NCBI GenBank assembly: GCA_003141855.1 | Contig: PLNS01000005.1 | Location: 6,261 to 53,604 of the forward strand | Direction of reading: 5' to 3' | Source: Candidatus Bathyarchaeota archaeon | GTDB taxonomy: Archaea; Thermoproteota; Bathyarchaeia; Bathyarchaeales; Bathycorpusculaceae | DNA: 47,344 nt | In this document: positions 35,021 through 43,438 of the stretch, in pieces | How positions within the stretch are numbered: position 1 is the stretch's first letter | Layout: the number at the start of each line of letters is the position of its first letter | Position numbers and translations under genes: made by a program | Notes under the pieces: model-generated | What the model was told of the DNA's origin: nothing | Seen by the model: only the letters and a program-made list of their open reading frames with translations | The model's database searches: none

Positions 35021-35197
35021 TGCTGTCTGGGATTGAGTGTTTTCCTTATTTCTTAAAGGTTCCCGTGCATTTTAGCGGTTTTATGGTTTGACTCTATTTT
35101 TTCTATATAGATTATGGAGGGCATCTCTATAGAAGGCTATGGCGAATCAATCGTGTACATAGTGACGGGTGAAAAAGTAACCTTAGGCTCAACCGCT

Positions 35198-36760
35198 CTA
35201 ACTCAACGGCAGTTCAATGATGAATGTCGTGCCCCTGCCCAGTTTGGTTTCAAAACCGATGTTTCCACCTAACGCCTCCGCCAGTTTCTTCACCACTGCT
35301 AAGCCGAACCCTTGACCTTTAGATTTAGTAGTGAACAAGGGCTTGAAGATTTTTTCTTTAATTGCGTCAGGGATTCCTGGTCCAGTGTCCGAGACGGCTA
35401 TTATGGTTGATTTTTCTCTTCGAAACGCGTTTATGGTTAGTTGGCCGTCTCTCTCTTGCATAGCTTGTACGCCGTTTAGAGCTAAATTTGTCAATATCCG
35501 CTTCATAAAGGATGGGTCAGTTTTAAGCATCGGGAAGGTTTTCTCAACAGCGTAAGAGAGTTCAATGTTGTCTGGAATGTCGAGTGCTGAGATTACGGCT
35601 TGGATGGTTTCTTCAAGGTCTATTTCTTGGATGGCAGGGGTTAACGGTTTAGCGTAATCCTGCAGATCTGTGACGATTTTGTTTATGTAAACGGTTTGCT
35701 CTTCAATCGAATTGATGCTTTCCATCAAGTTTTGTTTGGCTTCACCCTCGGGTAGCTCCTTTAATTCATCCTTTGCCAGGTACAATTCGCCTATGATGGA
35801 TTGTAGGGGGTTGCGGATGTCGTGGCCTATCATTCCCGCTGTTTCGCCTATGGCGGCTAAACGTTCAACACTTTTCAGTTTCTCACTGCGTACTCTTACG
35901 AGTTCTTCAAGACGTTTAGTATACTCTTCCAATGAGCCTTGGAGTTTTTTGCGTTCCGTAATGTCTTTAGCGAACACTGATATGCCATTTTCAGTGGGAT
36001 AGATCTGGATTTCAAAAATCGACTCGGCGCCCTTAGGAAGTTTATCAATCACTGTTCTAGGTTTTTTTGTCCTCATCACGTTCTGATAAATCCTGACTGC
36101 CTTTCTTGTGGCTTTGTCTTTTCCGAAAACTTCAAAGAAATGCTTTCCCAAAGCATTTTCAGCGTTGATTCCCGTGAATTTTTCGCTAGCTTTATTCCAA
36201 TAGTTGAATTTTAAGCATGAATCCAAGGCGAAAAAGGGGTCTGCTATGCTGTTGGCGAGTTTTTTGTATTGTTTCTCGCTTTGCCTGAGCGCTTGCTCGG
36301 TTTTTTTGCGCCCGGTGATGTCTTTGGCTGTCATGGCGAAGTAGCCTTTTTCTGGGCAGTAAGCGTTAACAGAGAACCATTTATCTGAAGTTGGGCAACG
36401 TTGTTCGAAGGTTAAACTTCTGCCTGTTAAAGCGACTGTGCTGCAAGTCTTTAGCCAATCAAAAAAATCTTGTTTTAGGCTTGGCATTAATTCGGTGGCT
36501 TTTCTACCAATAATCGGCTTGTCGTGTATTCCAATAAGGCGTCTGTAGGCTTTGTTTACATCCTGAAAAACATAATCAACTGGTTTTCCATCATCATCAC
36601 GCTCTACTTTGCAGTATGCAAATCCATCGTTCATGTGCAAAAATAAGTCGTGGTAGAGATTCTGATTTGACAGCGGCTGCTCACTAATCGTGGGGCTATC
36701 AATAGAGTTAGCTCTCGACAGTTCGTCTCCTTTTTGTGTAAACATACTTGAATCAGTCAT
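35198..36760 (-). CDS. PAS-PAS sensor histidine kinase
   Basis: 520 aa, soluble. PAS domain one at about residues 35-155, PAS two at about 160-275 (with FWNKASEKFTG-like core NYWNKASEKFTGI), HisKA with His313 in GHDIRNPLQ, and HATPase with N-box NLALNGVQAM, G1 DTGPGIP (458-464) and G2 GQGFGL (482-487). The signal is probably sensed in the cytosol. No response regulator gene is adjacent, as is common for archaeal kinases. Confidence 0.94.
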   Translation of the reverse strand: MTDSSMFTQKGDELSRANSIDSPTISEQPLSNQNLYHDLFLHMNDGFAYCKVERDDDGKPVDYVFQDVNKAYRRLIGIHDKPIIGRKATELMPSLKQDFFDWLKTCSTVALTGRSLTFEQRCPTSDKWFSVNAYCPEKGYFAMTAKDITGRKKTEQALRQSEKQYKKLANSIADPFFALDSCLKFNYWNKASEKFTGINAENALGKHFFEVFGKDKATRKAVRIYQNVMRTKKPRTVIDKLPKGAESIFEIQIYPTENGISVFAKDITERKKLQGSLEEYTKRLEELVRVRSEKLKSVERLAAIGETAGMIGHDIRNPLQSIIGELYLAKDELKELPEGEAKQNLMESINSIEEQTVYINKIVTDLQDYAKPLTPAIQEIDLEETIQAVISALDIPDNIELSYAVEKTFPMLKTDPSFMKRILTNLALNGVQAMQERDGQLTINAFRREKSTIIAVSDTGPGIPDAIKEKIFKPLFTTKSKGQGFGLAVVKKLAEALGGNIGFETKLGRGTTFIIELPLS

Positions 36761-36968
36761 TTTGAAACCCCGATACTGATTAGAGAATACTTCATTTATT
36801 TAATAACAACAAGGCAACCAGTTTGACGGTAACTGCGTAGCTTGGTATCTCTTATATTTGGTTTGTTCTTTAAGCTTTTCTGTGCATTGAGGTCTTAAAT
36901 TTTATGGTGTTTTCCAACTAAAGATGGAGTAACATTCAAAAGTAACGTTTTGACCTCAGATTAGATTA

Positions 36969-37601
36969 ATGATACCTGTTCTGAATGTTAATTGGCAAAG
37001 CCTACCAGCCGACTACAGCCTTAGCGAGCGCGATGCTGACGTGTTGGCGCTAATCGAAACCGAAGACTTAGCCGCCTTCACATTCGACGGATTAAAACGT
37101 AGAACAGGACTGCACTCAGAAACGCTCTCACGTATCCTAAGCCGACTAGAACAAGAAGGCATCGTGAAAAAGGAGCATGAAGGCTACCGAGTAACGCCGA
37201 AAATAAACGAATTAAAACTCCGCCCAGCACGCAACGAAACCCCGACAACACCGCTCATACAGACTTTTCTTCCATCAGACCTGATGACGCAACAACTGAT
37301 TTTGTCGCTTAAGGGCAAATGGTTCGGCATGCTCCGCTGGCTGGGCATATCCGAAAACAACCAAGGCGTTACCCTCAAGTGGATCACGGAGGACGGCGCA
37401 ATCCAAATAGCCGCAAACATACAAGGCACAGCCCTAAACATCGAAGCTAAATTCCTAACCAGCAACAACTTGAACTTGGCGTTGAAGGCTTCTTACCAGT
37501 TGATGTCGCTTATCGGCAAGCTATGCATAAGCTCACAATCGACCCGACATGCCATGGCTCGAAACGTGGCTTACTACGGCGGCTTTATGATGCCAGCCTA
37601 A
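36969..37601 (+). CDS. Winged-helix transcriptional regulator
   Basis: 210 aa. Residues about 18-85 form a MarR/Lrp-like wHTH (LSERDADVLALIETEDLAAF, TGLHSETLSRILSRLEQEG, VKKEHEGYRVTP). The rest is an alpha/beta domain without a named family, which may sense a ligand or mediate dimerisation. It is divergent from the histidine kinase across a 208-bp gap containing an inverted repeat TGAGGTC (36888-36894) / GACCTCA (36952-36958). Confidence 0.8.
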   Translation: MIPVLNVNWQSLPADYSLSERDADVLALIETEDLAAFTFDGLKRRTGLHSETLSRILSRLEQEGIVKKEHEGYRVTPKINELKLRPARNETPTTPLIQTFLPSDLMTQQLILSLKGKWFGMLRWLGISENNQGVTLKWITEDGAIQIAANIQGTALNIEAKFLTSNNLNLALKASYQLMSLIGKLCISSQSTRHAMARNVAYYGGFMMPA

Positions 37602-37661
37602 AATCTCTGAAATCCAAAACCCTATTTTTCAACATATTAATGGCTGCTCAAAACGCCAAAA

Positions 37662-37715
37662 CGGACCTACCCCTCTTAGGTTTCTGCATTGTATTTCTAT
37701 TAGGCTCCAAATATG
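37662..37715 (-). repeat. Dispersed repeat, second subtype, copy F
   Basis: Matches 24338-24390. On the plus strand GGACCTACCCCTCTTAGG, TTTCTGCATT, GTATTTCTATTAGGCTCCAA and ATATGG. It lies between the wHTH regulator and HtrA. On the minus strand the core reads CCTAAGAGGGGTAGGTCCG. Confidence 0.8.
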
Positions 37716-37841
37716 GACAAAAGCCTTCCCCGTTAAAAAGTTGAATTGAAGGGGGCTTAGCGCCAAGTTTTGTGACTGACTTTGGCTATTCCTTAGTCAA
37801 CAAATACTATTTTGCAGTATACTCTTTTGGTGAAAAACCAA

Positions 37842-38771
37842 ATGAGTCAATTAGCTAACCCGTTAGAAGTCTTAAAATCGCTCTCAGAAGCAACAAGCAT
37901 ACTTATCAAGAAAATCTCAGAATCCGTAGTCACCGTAAAAGCGCAGATGTCAAGGGGCACAGGCGTCGTCTTAACCAAAGACGGCTACATAGTCACCTGC
38001 AACCATGTCCTCGCAGGCTGCAACGCCGTCAAAATCGGCCAAGGAGAAAAAACCTTCAACGCAAAAATCGTAGGCACAGACCCATACGACGACGTAGCCT
38101 TACTGAAGGCGGAGAAAGGGGAATTTACGCCCATTGAGATGGGGGATTCAGAAAAACTAAACGTGGGCCAATATGTTTTGGCTCTCGCTAACCCGTTCAA
38201 CCGAAACCAGCCAACCGCCACTTCAGGCATGGTAACGAGCGTAAACAGCACACTCAGGGGCTGGCGCGGCACACAGATGGAAAACATCATCGCCACCGAT
38301 GCACAACTCAACCCGGGCTTTAGCGGCGGACCACTCGTCGACGTCCAAGGCAGATTAATCGGCATAAACACCGCTTACGTTTGGCAAAGAGGCATCGCCA
38401 TACCCGTAAACAAGGTAAAAGGCATCGCTGACCGCTTAATGACTGGAAGAGTAGCGCAAAGAGGGTATCTTGGCATAATCGCCAACACTGTTGCCATTCC
38501 AGAGGAAATCGCTGAGCAAGCAGGACTTGAGCAGGAAACAGGCGTTATGATCTTCTCAGTTGAAGCAGGCTCCCCAGCACGCAAAGCAGGCTTAGCCATG
38601 GGCGACGTACTCGTCAAATTCAACGGCAAACCCATCACCGACTTCTACGACCTGCCAAGACTGCTCGCCGAAGACGTCATCGACAAAGAAACCACTCTAA
38701 CCATCATCCGTAGAGAAAACCTAATCGAAACAACCATCGTCCCAACCGTCCACGGAGGCGAAGAAGATTGA
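37842..38771 (+). CDS. HtrA/DegP-like serine protease with PDZ domain
   Basis: 309 aa from ATG 37842 (in-frame GTG 37830 and TTG 37812 are alternatives). Trypsin-like triad: His55 in VTCNHVLAG, Asp84 in YDDVALL, Ser161 in NPGFSGGP (usual GNSGGP, so Asn is Phe here). One PDZ domain follows (QRGYLGIIAN, GVMIFSVEAGSPARKAGLAM, GDVLVKFNGKPI). No signal peptide, so probably cytosolic or peripheral. A 49-aa ORF overlaps its stop. Confidence 0.93.
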   Translation: MSQLANPLEVLKSLSEATSILIKKISESVVTVKAQMSRGTGVVLTKDGYIVTCNHVLAGCNAVKIGQGEKTFNAKIVGTDPYDDVALLKAEKGEFTPIEMGDSEKLNVGQYVLALANPFNRNQPTATSGMVTSVNSTLRGWRGTQMENIIATDAQLNPGFSGGPLVDVQGRLIGINTAYVWQRGIAIPVNKVKGIADRLMTGRVAQRGYLGIIANTVAIPEEIAEQAGLEQETGVMIFSVEAGSPARKAGLAMGDVLVKFNGKPITDFYDLPRLLAEDVIDKETTLTIIRRENLIETTIVPTVHGGEED

Positions 38772-38917
38772 TAAACAAAATTCCCTTAGAGCTTGAACCG
38801 CCATCGCCAATGCAGCCGCCGCCCCTGCGCAGACGACCATCCCCCATGCCCCAACTCAGCATCGTCCCACAGGAAGACCCATCGCTCCGATTATTCGTAG
38901 ATGAGCGCTGGAACTAA
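38768..38917 (+). CDS. Small Pro-rich protein overlapping htrA (49 aa)
   Basis: It starts with TTG overlapping the protease stop (TTGA) and ends at TAA 38917, so translation would be coupled. It reads MINKIPLELEPPSPMQP, then PPLRRRPSPMPQLSIVPQED and a C-terminal LFVDERWN. Proline-rich and probably unstructured. GGAGG lies about 10 nt upstream. It may be a substrate or ligand of the protease. No known family. Confidence 0.5.
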   Translation: MINKIPLELEPPSPMQPPPLRRRPSPMPQLSIVPQEDPSLRLFVDERWN

Positions 38918-38926
38918 AAATATTAC

Positions 38927-38945
38927 CTTTTTTCTTTTTATTTTA
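38927..38945 (+). terminator. T-rich terminator after htrA and the small ORF
   Basis: CTTTTTTCTTTTTATTTTA begins 10 nt after the small ORF stop and ends at the vapC stop of the convergent operon. Confidence 0.5.
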
Positions 38946-39347
38946 TTATCGTATTCTTATAAGTGGAATATCCAAGTTTTTAAGTTCTTTGTCGCTTCCA
39001 ACCACAAGTTTTGTTTTAAAGGCTTGAGCGGTTGCAACTGCAAAGGAGTCTCCCAGTGATAACAAATATTTGTTTTTTATAATGGCAGCTTCACGCCATA
39101 AACCATTGTCCATTACCGGAACAACATTCAATCCGTAAATACGTAGCAATTTTAGTTTATCATCAGCTACTTTTGGATCTCGGCGTGCGATTGCATAGTA
39201 GACTTCGGTTAAATTTAAGATATTGATGTAGCCTACAATGTCATTACTTTGAATTTTCTGTAAAAGATCGATAACCGGTTTAGCTCCAGGCTCTCCAAAA
39301 AAGAAAGCCACGATTGGTTCAGTATCAAACGTCAGGCAGTCCCGCAA
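38946..39347 (-). CDS. vapC: VapC-type PIN-domain toxin
   Basis: 133 aa. PIN ribonuclease fold with the acidic residues Asp8 (FDTEPIVAFF), Glu47 region (NLTEVYYAI), Asp in LSLGDSFAVATA and Asp in VVGSDKEL. It likely cleaves tRNA or other RNA when free of antitoxin. Its start lies 23 bp inside the antitoxin gene, the usual coupling of vapBC. Confidence 0.92.
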   Translation of the reverse strand: MRDCLTFDTEPIVAFFFGEPGAKPVIDLLQKIQSNDIVGYINILNLTEVYYAIARRDPKVADDKLKLLRIYGLNVVPVMDNGLWREAAIIKNKYLLSLGDSFAVATAQAFKTKLVVGSDKELKNLDIPLIRIR

Positions 39348-39609
39348 TTTTGAGCAACCTCTTTTCCCTTTCGTAATCTTCTTTTCGACCCTCTTCTACT
39401 ACTTCTCTTGCAGTTTTTCCTGGAAAAAGATGCTTTAGAGAGCCAAATTCTTCATACGGTGAAGGCAGAGGTTTGAGCAATATTCCTTTTCCATCCTCCT
39501 CTACAAGCAGAGCCTTGTCTTTGATGCCGTATTTTTCTCTGAGTTTTTTTGGTATGGTTGCCTGACCTTTTTTGGTAACACTTACGACAACTTCAACCAT
39601 ATTCTTCAC
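39325..39609 (-). CDS. vapB: AbrB/SpoVT-type antitoxin (VapB)
   Basis: 94 aa from GTG 39609; ATG 39600 (MVEVVVSVTKKGQ) is equally possible. The N-terminal swapped-hairpin AbrB motif VTKKGQATIPKKLREKYG binds DNA; the C-terminal charged tail (GKTAREVVEEGRKEDYERE) wraps the toxin. An inverted repeat overlaps the promoter, consistent with autoregulation. Confidence 0.92.
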   Translation of the reverse strand: MKNMVEVVVSVTKKGQATIPKKLREKYGIKDKALLVEEDGKGILLKPLPSPYEEFGSLKHLFPGKTAREVVEEGRKEDYEREKRLLKIAGLPDV

Positions 39610-39636
39610 AGTATTACCTAAACATTAAGTAATACT
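39610..39636 (-). promoter_or_regulatory. Operator palindrome of vapBC
   Basis: AGTATTAC (39610-39617) and GTAATACT (39629-39636) form perfect 8-bp arms with an 11-nt spacer directly upstream of the antitoxin start. The minus-strand TATA-like TTTAAG at about 39636-39641 abuts it, so binding would block transcription. Confidence 0.6.
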
Positions 39637-39725
39637 TAAATTTAGCGGATTACTTTTCGCTCGCTTCTTCTTATCTGAAATACCTAATAAGCAGATTAAG
39701 ACTATCACTAGTTTAAGGGATTTGC

Positions 39726-40121
39726 ATGCACGCTGGATTAGCTTTCCTCATAGGCATTTTAGTAACTATTGCGGCGTTTCTCTTTTTTGCTGCAATTTCC
39801 GGAACAACATATTATGGATTAGCTGTTCAGGTGGAGGTAACCCTTGCAATAACATTGACCATTGTCGCTGTGATTATAGCGCTGATATTCTATGTAGGGG
39901 TTAAAGCTCAGTATAGACGGGTAAAAACAGGTAAAGAAGCCTTAATCGGCGCCAAAGGCGTAGCGACAACTGACCTTAAACCTAAAGGTGAAGTCAGAGT
40001 ATTGGGCGAATTCTGGGAAGCCACTGTCCAAGACGGCGAGATAGCCAACGGTCAAGCAGTGGAAGTTGTAGGCATGGAAGGCATGTTCCTCGTAGTAAAA
40101 TCAGCCGAGCAAAAAGCTTAA
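39726..40121 (+). CDS. NfeD-like membrane protein (short form)
   Basis: 131 aa. Two helices (about 5-25 and 35-58) followed by a soluble OB fold (KEALIGAKGVATTDLKPKGE, RVLGEFWEATVQDGEIANGQ, VEVVGMEGMFLVV), which is the short NfeD form without the ClpP-like protease. It is 40 bp upstream of the slipin gene; NfeD-slipin pairs are conserved and linked to membrane quality control. Confidence 0.9.
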   Translation: MHAGLAFLIGILVTIAAFLFFAAISGTTYYGLAVQVEVTLAITLTIVAVIIALIFYVGVKAQYRRVKTGKEALIGAKGVATTDLKPKGEVRVLGEFWEATVQDGEIANGQAVEVVGMEGMFLVVKSAEQKA

Positions 40122-40161
40122 TTCTCCAAAGCACAGAATACCACTAGTTGAGGGATGAAGA

Positions 40162-41025
40162 TTGGTTGATGTTCTAACTCCTATAATAGGTTTTATAGCT
40201 ATAATTGTTGCACTTTTCCTGTTAAGCGGCATCCGCGTGCTCAAAGAATGGGAACGAATGCCAGTTTTAAGGCTCGGACGCTACGTGGGCTTGAGGGGTC
40301 CTGGAATCATCTATCTTGTCCCGTTAATCGATAGGGCTCCCCTAAGAATCTCAACAAGATTAGACACGATACAGTTCCGAACAGAATCCACCCTGACCAA
40401 AGACAACGTACCCGTAAACGTTGATTCAGTATTGTACATGAAACCCGTGGATTTAGAGAAGGCGGTGCTGCAAGTTGAGAACTATTTTCAAGCCACACAA
40501 CTAGCTTCACAAACTACCCTAAGGGAAGTAATAGGCAAGGTTACACTTAACGAGTTACTGGCTGAACGTGAAAAAGTTGGGGCCCGTCTGCGCGAGATCA
40601 TTGACGAAAAAACGGAGTCATGGGGAATAAAAGTCACAGCTGTTGAAGTCAGAGACGTCATAATCCCCGCCAACCTACAAGACGCTATGAGCCGCCAAGC
40701 TCAGGCTGAACGTGAACGCATTGCAAGAGTAACCTTAGCTACAGCTGAGTTTGAGGCAGCGGGAAAAATGATTGAAGCAGCAAAAATGTATGAGTCAAGC
40801 GAACAAGGTTTACGTTTAAGATGGATGAACATTATCTACGAACTTGGCCAACAGTCGGGCACAAACACCATAATGCTAATTCCCTCATCTATGCCTGAAG
40901 CTGGTTGGCCACCCGTTGGCACGTTCGGTTTCAAAGAACTGCCCAAAGGTCAACCCGGAGAGAAGCCAGCAAAGAAAACAGCGCCCAGACCCGAACCGCC
41001 TCAGCCTGAGGAACCGCAAGAATAA
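40162..41025 (+). CDS. Slipin/stomatin-like SPFH protein
   Basis: 287 aa from TTG at 40162, with GAGGG 7 nt upstream (the ribosome site decides this start). N-terminal helix (about 5-25), then the SPFH domain (RVLKEWERMPVLRLGRY, RISTRLDTIQFRTESTLTKD, TLREVIGKVTLNELLAEREK, WGIKVTAVEVRDVIIPANL), helical QAQAERERIARVTLA and a Pro-rich tail. Forms membrane oligomers with NfeD. Confidence 0.93.
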   Translation: MVDVLTPIIGFIAIIVALFLLSGIRVLKEWERMPVLRLGRYVGLRGPGIIYLVPLIDRAPLRISTRLDTIQFRTESTLTKDNVPVNVDSVLYMKPVDLEKAVLQVENYFQATQLASQTTLREVIGKVTLNELLAEREKVGARLREIIDEKTESWGIKVTAVEVRDVIIPANLQDAMSRQAQAERERIARVTLATAEFEAAGKMIEAAKMYESSEQGLRLRWMNIIYELGQQSGTNTIMLIPSSMPEAGWPPVGTFGFKELPKGQPGEKPAKKTAPRPEPPQPEEPQE

Positions 41026-41030
41026 CAGGA

Positions 41031-42053
41031 TTAAGCGGTTTTTACTGCCTCAACCGTACGCTTCAAAAGTAACGTGGCTGCGTCTTGGCTTGGCCAGCCG
41101 CCTAAACCGCAGTCAGGACCCGTAAACGTCATCCTATCACCATACTTTTCTTTGGCAACAAGAAACCTTTTCTTTATTGTTTCCTCTGGCTCAACCAACT
41201 GCTCAGCTGAAGGTTTAGAGATGCCTTTCTCGTAGAGTTCAGCCAAAATACTATCGATGTCGGTTCTGGAAACTCCAACCCTAATCTGCTTATCCGCACG
41301 CTCAAGCATGCTTTTTGGGACTGATTCAATGTTTTTTGGGGAAGCAGCGTACTCAAACGATAACACATCGAGGTTTTTAACGCACAGCAAATCGTGCACA
41401 CCCGCAGCCGAATGCAAATGAATCTGGCGAGTGGCACCTTGAAAATCAAACGCTTTCTCGAGCACTTCACAAACCAATTCAGATGTGGCTTGTATGTTGT
41501 TGATGCCGAAGCTGGGTTCGTCGATGGAGACGGCTGTGGTCTGGATGTACTTGTTGTTTACCGTGGAGTTTTTTGCAAAACGGTTTATTGTCTTTGCTAT
41601 CCCTTCCAACACGTCGGGATAGGGTGTTTTTCCAACCTCAACCAAATACTGCTCCAAAGGACCAAAAATTGAAACGCGTAGCTGGATTTTTTTGCCAAAC
41701 TCCTCGCTGAGCGCTTTAGCTTCTTGATTAATTAAGTAAACCTCTGGGAAAACGGCGTTTTTTTCTTCCACGAGGAATGAGCCCTTCTCCATTGCCACAT
41801 GCAGGGCGTCGCCGACTTGTTTTATCCCGTCATACTGCTGGGGAAAATTCGCCACATCCAAGCCCGAAGCCAGTTTTTTCCTAAAGGAGTCAAGCACAAC
41901 TTTGCAGAAGTTTGTTTGTAAGTAGTCGTCTTTGGTTATGTCTTTGCCTTGCAGGATTGCCTCTCGTGCAAGCTGATACGCCTTGCTATAGCTATCTCTT
42001 GCAACCCCTGGGGGCAACGGAAAACTGCCAACATCATCAACTAAAGTGTCCAT
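41031..42053 (-). CDS. Archaeal MetE-like methionine synthase (C-terminal-domain form)
   Basis: 340 aa, single barrel, lacking the N-terminal half of bacterial MetE. Opening DDVGSFPLPPGV, zinc-site pattern HLHSAAGVHDLLC, SFEYAA and FTGPDCGLGGWP. The archaeal form is thought to take the methyl group from a corrinoid protein rather than directly from a folate. Length and motifs are complete. Confidence 0.88.
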   Translation of the reverse strand: MDTLVDDVGSFPLPPGVARDSYSKAYQLAREAILQGKDITKDDYLQTNFCKVVLDSFRKKLASGLDVANFPQQYDGIKQVGDALHVAMEKGSFLVEEKNAVFPEVYLINQEAKALSEEFGKKIQLRVSIFGPLEQYLVEVGKTPYPDVLEGIAKTINRFAKNSTVNNKYIQTTAVSIDEPSFGINNIQATSELVCEVLEKAFDFQGATRQIHLHSAAGVHDLLCVKNLDVLSFEYAASPKNIESVPKSMLERADKQIRVGVSRTDIDSILAELYEKGISKPSAEQLVEPEETIKKRFLVAKEKYGDRMTFTGPDCGLGGWPSQDAATLLLKRTVEAVKTA

Positions 42054-42087
42054 AAAGTATTATTGACTGGCGAAATTCTATTAAAGC

Positions 42088-42095
42088 TATATCCT
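42088..42095 (+). promoter_or_regulatory. TATA box for the HIT gene
   Basis: GCTATATCC, centred near 42091, is about 26 nt before ATG 42117, predicting a leaderless mRNA and choosing that ATG over the upstream in-frame start at 42063. Confidence 0.55.
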
Positions 42096-42116
42096 ACCAA
42101 CAAACCGCTGAAAGGT

Positions 42117-42569
42117 ATGACAACTGTGTCCGAATGCATATTCTGCCAGATAATCCGCAAACAAGCGCCTGCAAACATAGTCTACGAAGATGACCAAGTG
42201 GTTGCTTTTTTGAGTAACCGCCCAGTAAACGAGGGTCACACGCTTGTAGTTCCCCAAAAGCATTACGAGAACATTTATGAGATTTCGGAAGAAGAAGCCG
42301 CTTACCTCTTTAAGATTGCTAAGAGGGTTGCCCATGCGGTCAGGGATGCAACGGGCGCTGAAGGCATCCGAATTGTGCAGAATAACGGGGAAGCGGCTGG
42401 GCAAGTGGTTTTTCACTTGCACGTGCATGTTATTCCCCTGAAACCGCGCAACCAATTTGGCCATGACGGTGCTTTTCGTGACCCAACCAATTATCGAGAT
42501 GCTGAGGCGTTGGAGCGGGATGCGCAGAAAATTGGGCATCGACTACAGCAAACAAACAGCAGAAAATAG
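42117..42569 (+). CDS. HIT-family nucleotide hydrolase/transferase
   Basis: 150 aa from ATG 42117. CIFCQIIRKQAPANIVYEDD, AFLSNRPVNEGHTLVVPQKH, and the histidine triad HLHVHVIP after QNNGEAAGQVVFH. Members hydrolyse nucleoside phosphoramidates or dinucleoside polyphosphates. The CxxC near the N-terminus, with His, can bind zinc as in Hint-like proteins. Confidence 0.94.
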   Translation: MTTVSECIFCQIIRKQAPANIVYEDDQVVAFLSNRPVNEGHTLVVPQKHYENIYEISEEEAAYLFKIAKRVAHAVRDATGAEGIRIVQNNGEAAGQVVFHLHVHVIPLKPRNQFGHDGAFRDPTNYRDAEALERDAQKIGHRLQQTNSRK

Positions 42570-42610
42570 AACAAGCGTAGAGAATCCGCTGTTCAAATAG
42601 CCCTTTTTTC

Positions 42611-42828
42611 TTTATATAAGGGAGGGGTAGGTCGCTTGAGAGGTAGAGGTTTCTTCCAAGCAGTTTTGAAGTTTCAAAGCAGGCGCCCTAGCAAATGCTG
42701 AGAGAGCGCAAAGATATTCTAACAAGCTTTGCGTGTAGGCTACTTCTATGTAATGAACGTAAACTACCGACTCATTTTAGCCTCTCCAAATGTTGAGCCT
42801 ATAAGTAGAGGGGGGTATAGTCTGCTCC
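42611..42828 (+). repeat. Dispersed intergenic repeat, long copy D
   Basis: About 218 bp, inverted relative to copy A at 10641-10856. It starts TTTATATAAGGGAGGGG, TAGGTCGCTTGAGAGG and ends TATAAGTAGAGGGG, GGTATAGTCTGCTCC. Two identical 23-nt blocks are shared with copy A. It lies between the HIT gene and a hypothetical gene. Confidence 0.85.
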
Positions 42829-42925
42829 AAGCGCTAGAGTAAGCAAGGGTTCTTTTGCCAAAAAATAGGCACACCTATAAAAGGGTGAAAAACAATCATT
42901 GCTCATTCAAAAAGCTGGATAATAC

Positions 42926-43273
42926 ATGACTCAACAACCAAACGAGCAAAACAACAATAATGAAACATCTCCCCCAATTGTGAAACTTTTAATCGACAAC
43001 GACCCCGTGAACTTTCCGTTCCACGCCGCATACCTCGTTTATGAGGAAGCTTTTGACAAGGCAACTGAGGCTCAAGCAAAAAACGAATTAAACCAGAACA
43101 TCCAAGACCTAAAAGAAAACAAAATAGACCTTGAAACGTTCTACCGCAATTTGGCGCCTTTTAGAAAACTGGACCTTCCCCGTCAAGAAAGGTTCTCTAT
43201 GCAGACTCAGCGAAAGAAAGATTGGCGCAAGAAAACGCAGCGGCAAGAGAGAATCAAAAGGCACAAGAAATAA
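42926..43273 (+). CDS. Hypothetical charged protein
   Basis: 115 aa. Asn/Gln-rich N-terminus, then a helical core (PIVKLLIDNDPVNFPFHAAY, EEAFDKATEAQAKNELNQ), then a very basic tail (TQRKKDWRKKTQRQERIKRH), suggesting nucleic-acid binding. No known family. The start at ATG is plausible but lacks a strong ribosome site. Confidence 0.55.
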   Translation: MTQQPNEQNNNNETSPPIVKLLIDNDPVNFPFHAAYLVYEEAFDKATEAQAKNELNQNIQDLKENKIDLETFYRNLAPFRKLDLPRQERFSMQTQRKKDWRKKTQRQERIKRHKK

Positions 43274-43351
43274 ACAAGTCAAACTTTTTCTTAACGTTTT
43301 CAAACTCTTCTATGCTTTTTAGTTTTGTTAAGTATGCAATTGTTGATTTTA

Positions 43352-43425
43352 CCGTTTAATCATGTTTAAACGTTATAAACGGAACACTTAACTGGAACAT
43401 GGGTTTCCACTTTGTAACTTAAACG
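43352..43425 (+). promoter_or_regulatory. Cluster of TTAAACG half-sites before the CoA gene cluster
   Basis: CGTTTAA (43353-43359) and TTAAACG (43366-43372) form an inverted repeat; TAAACGG (43376-43382) is also inverted to CCGTTTA (43352-43358), and another TTAAACG is at 43419-43425. The third site overlaps a TATA-like TTATAAAC (43373-43380). It looks like an operator array for the operon starting at 43439. Confidence 0.5.
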
Positions 43426-43438
43426 TAGTTGACCAAAC

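Noticed and set aside
35114-35272. Plus-strand 52-codon frame starting MEGISIEGYGESIVY
   Set aside because: It overlaps the end of the histidine kinase gene antisense, the TATA-like sequence is too close to the ATG, and no family is recognised.
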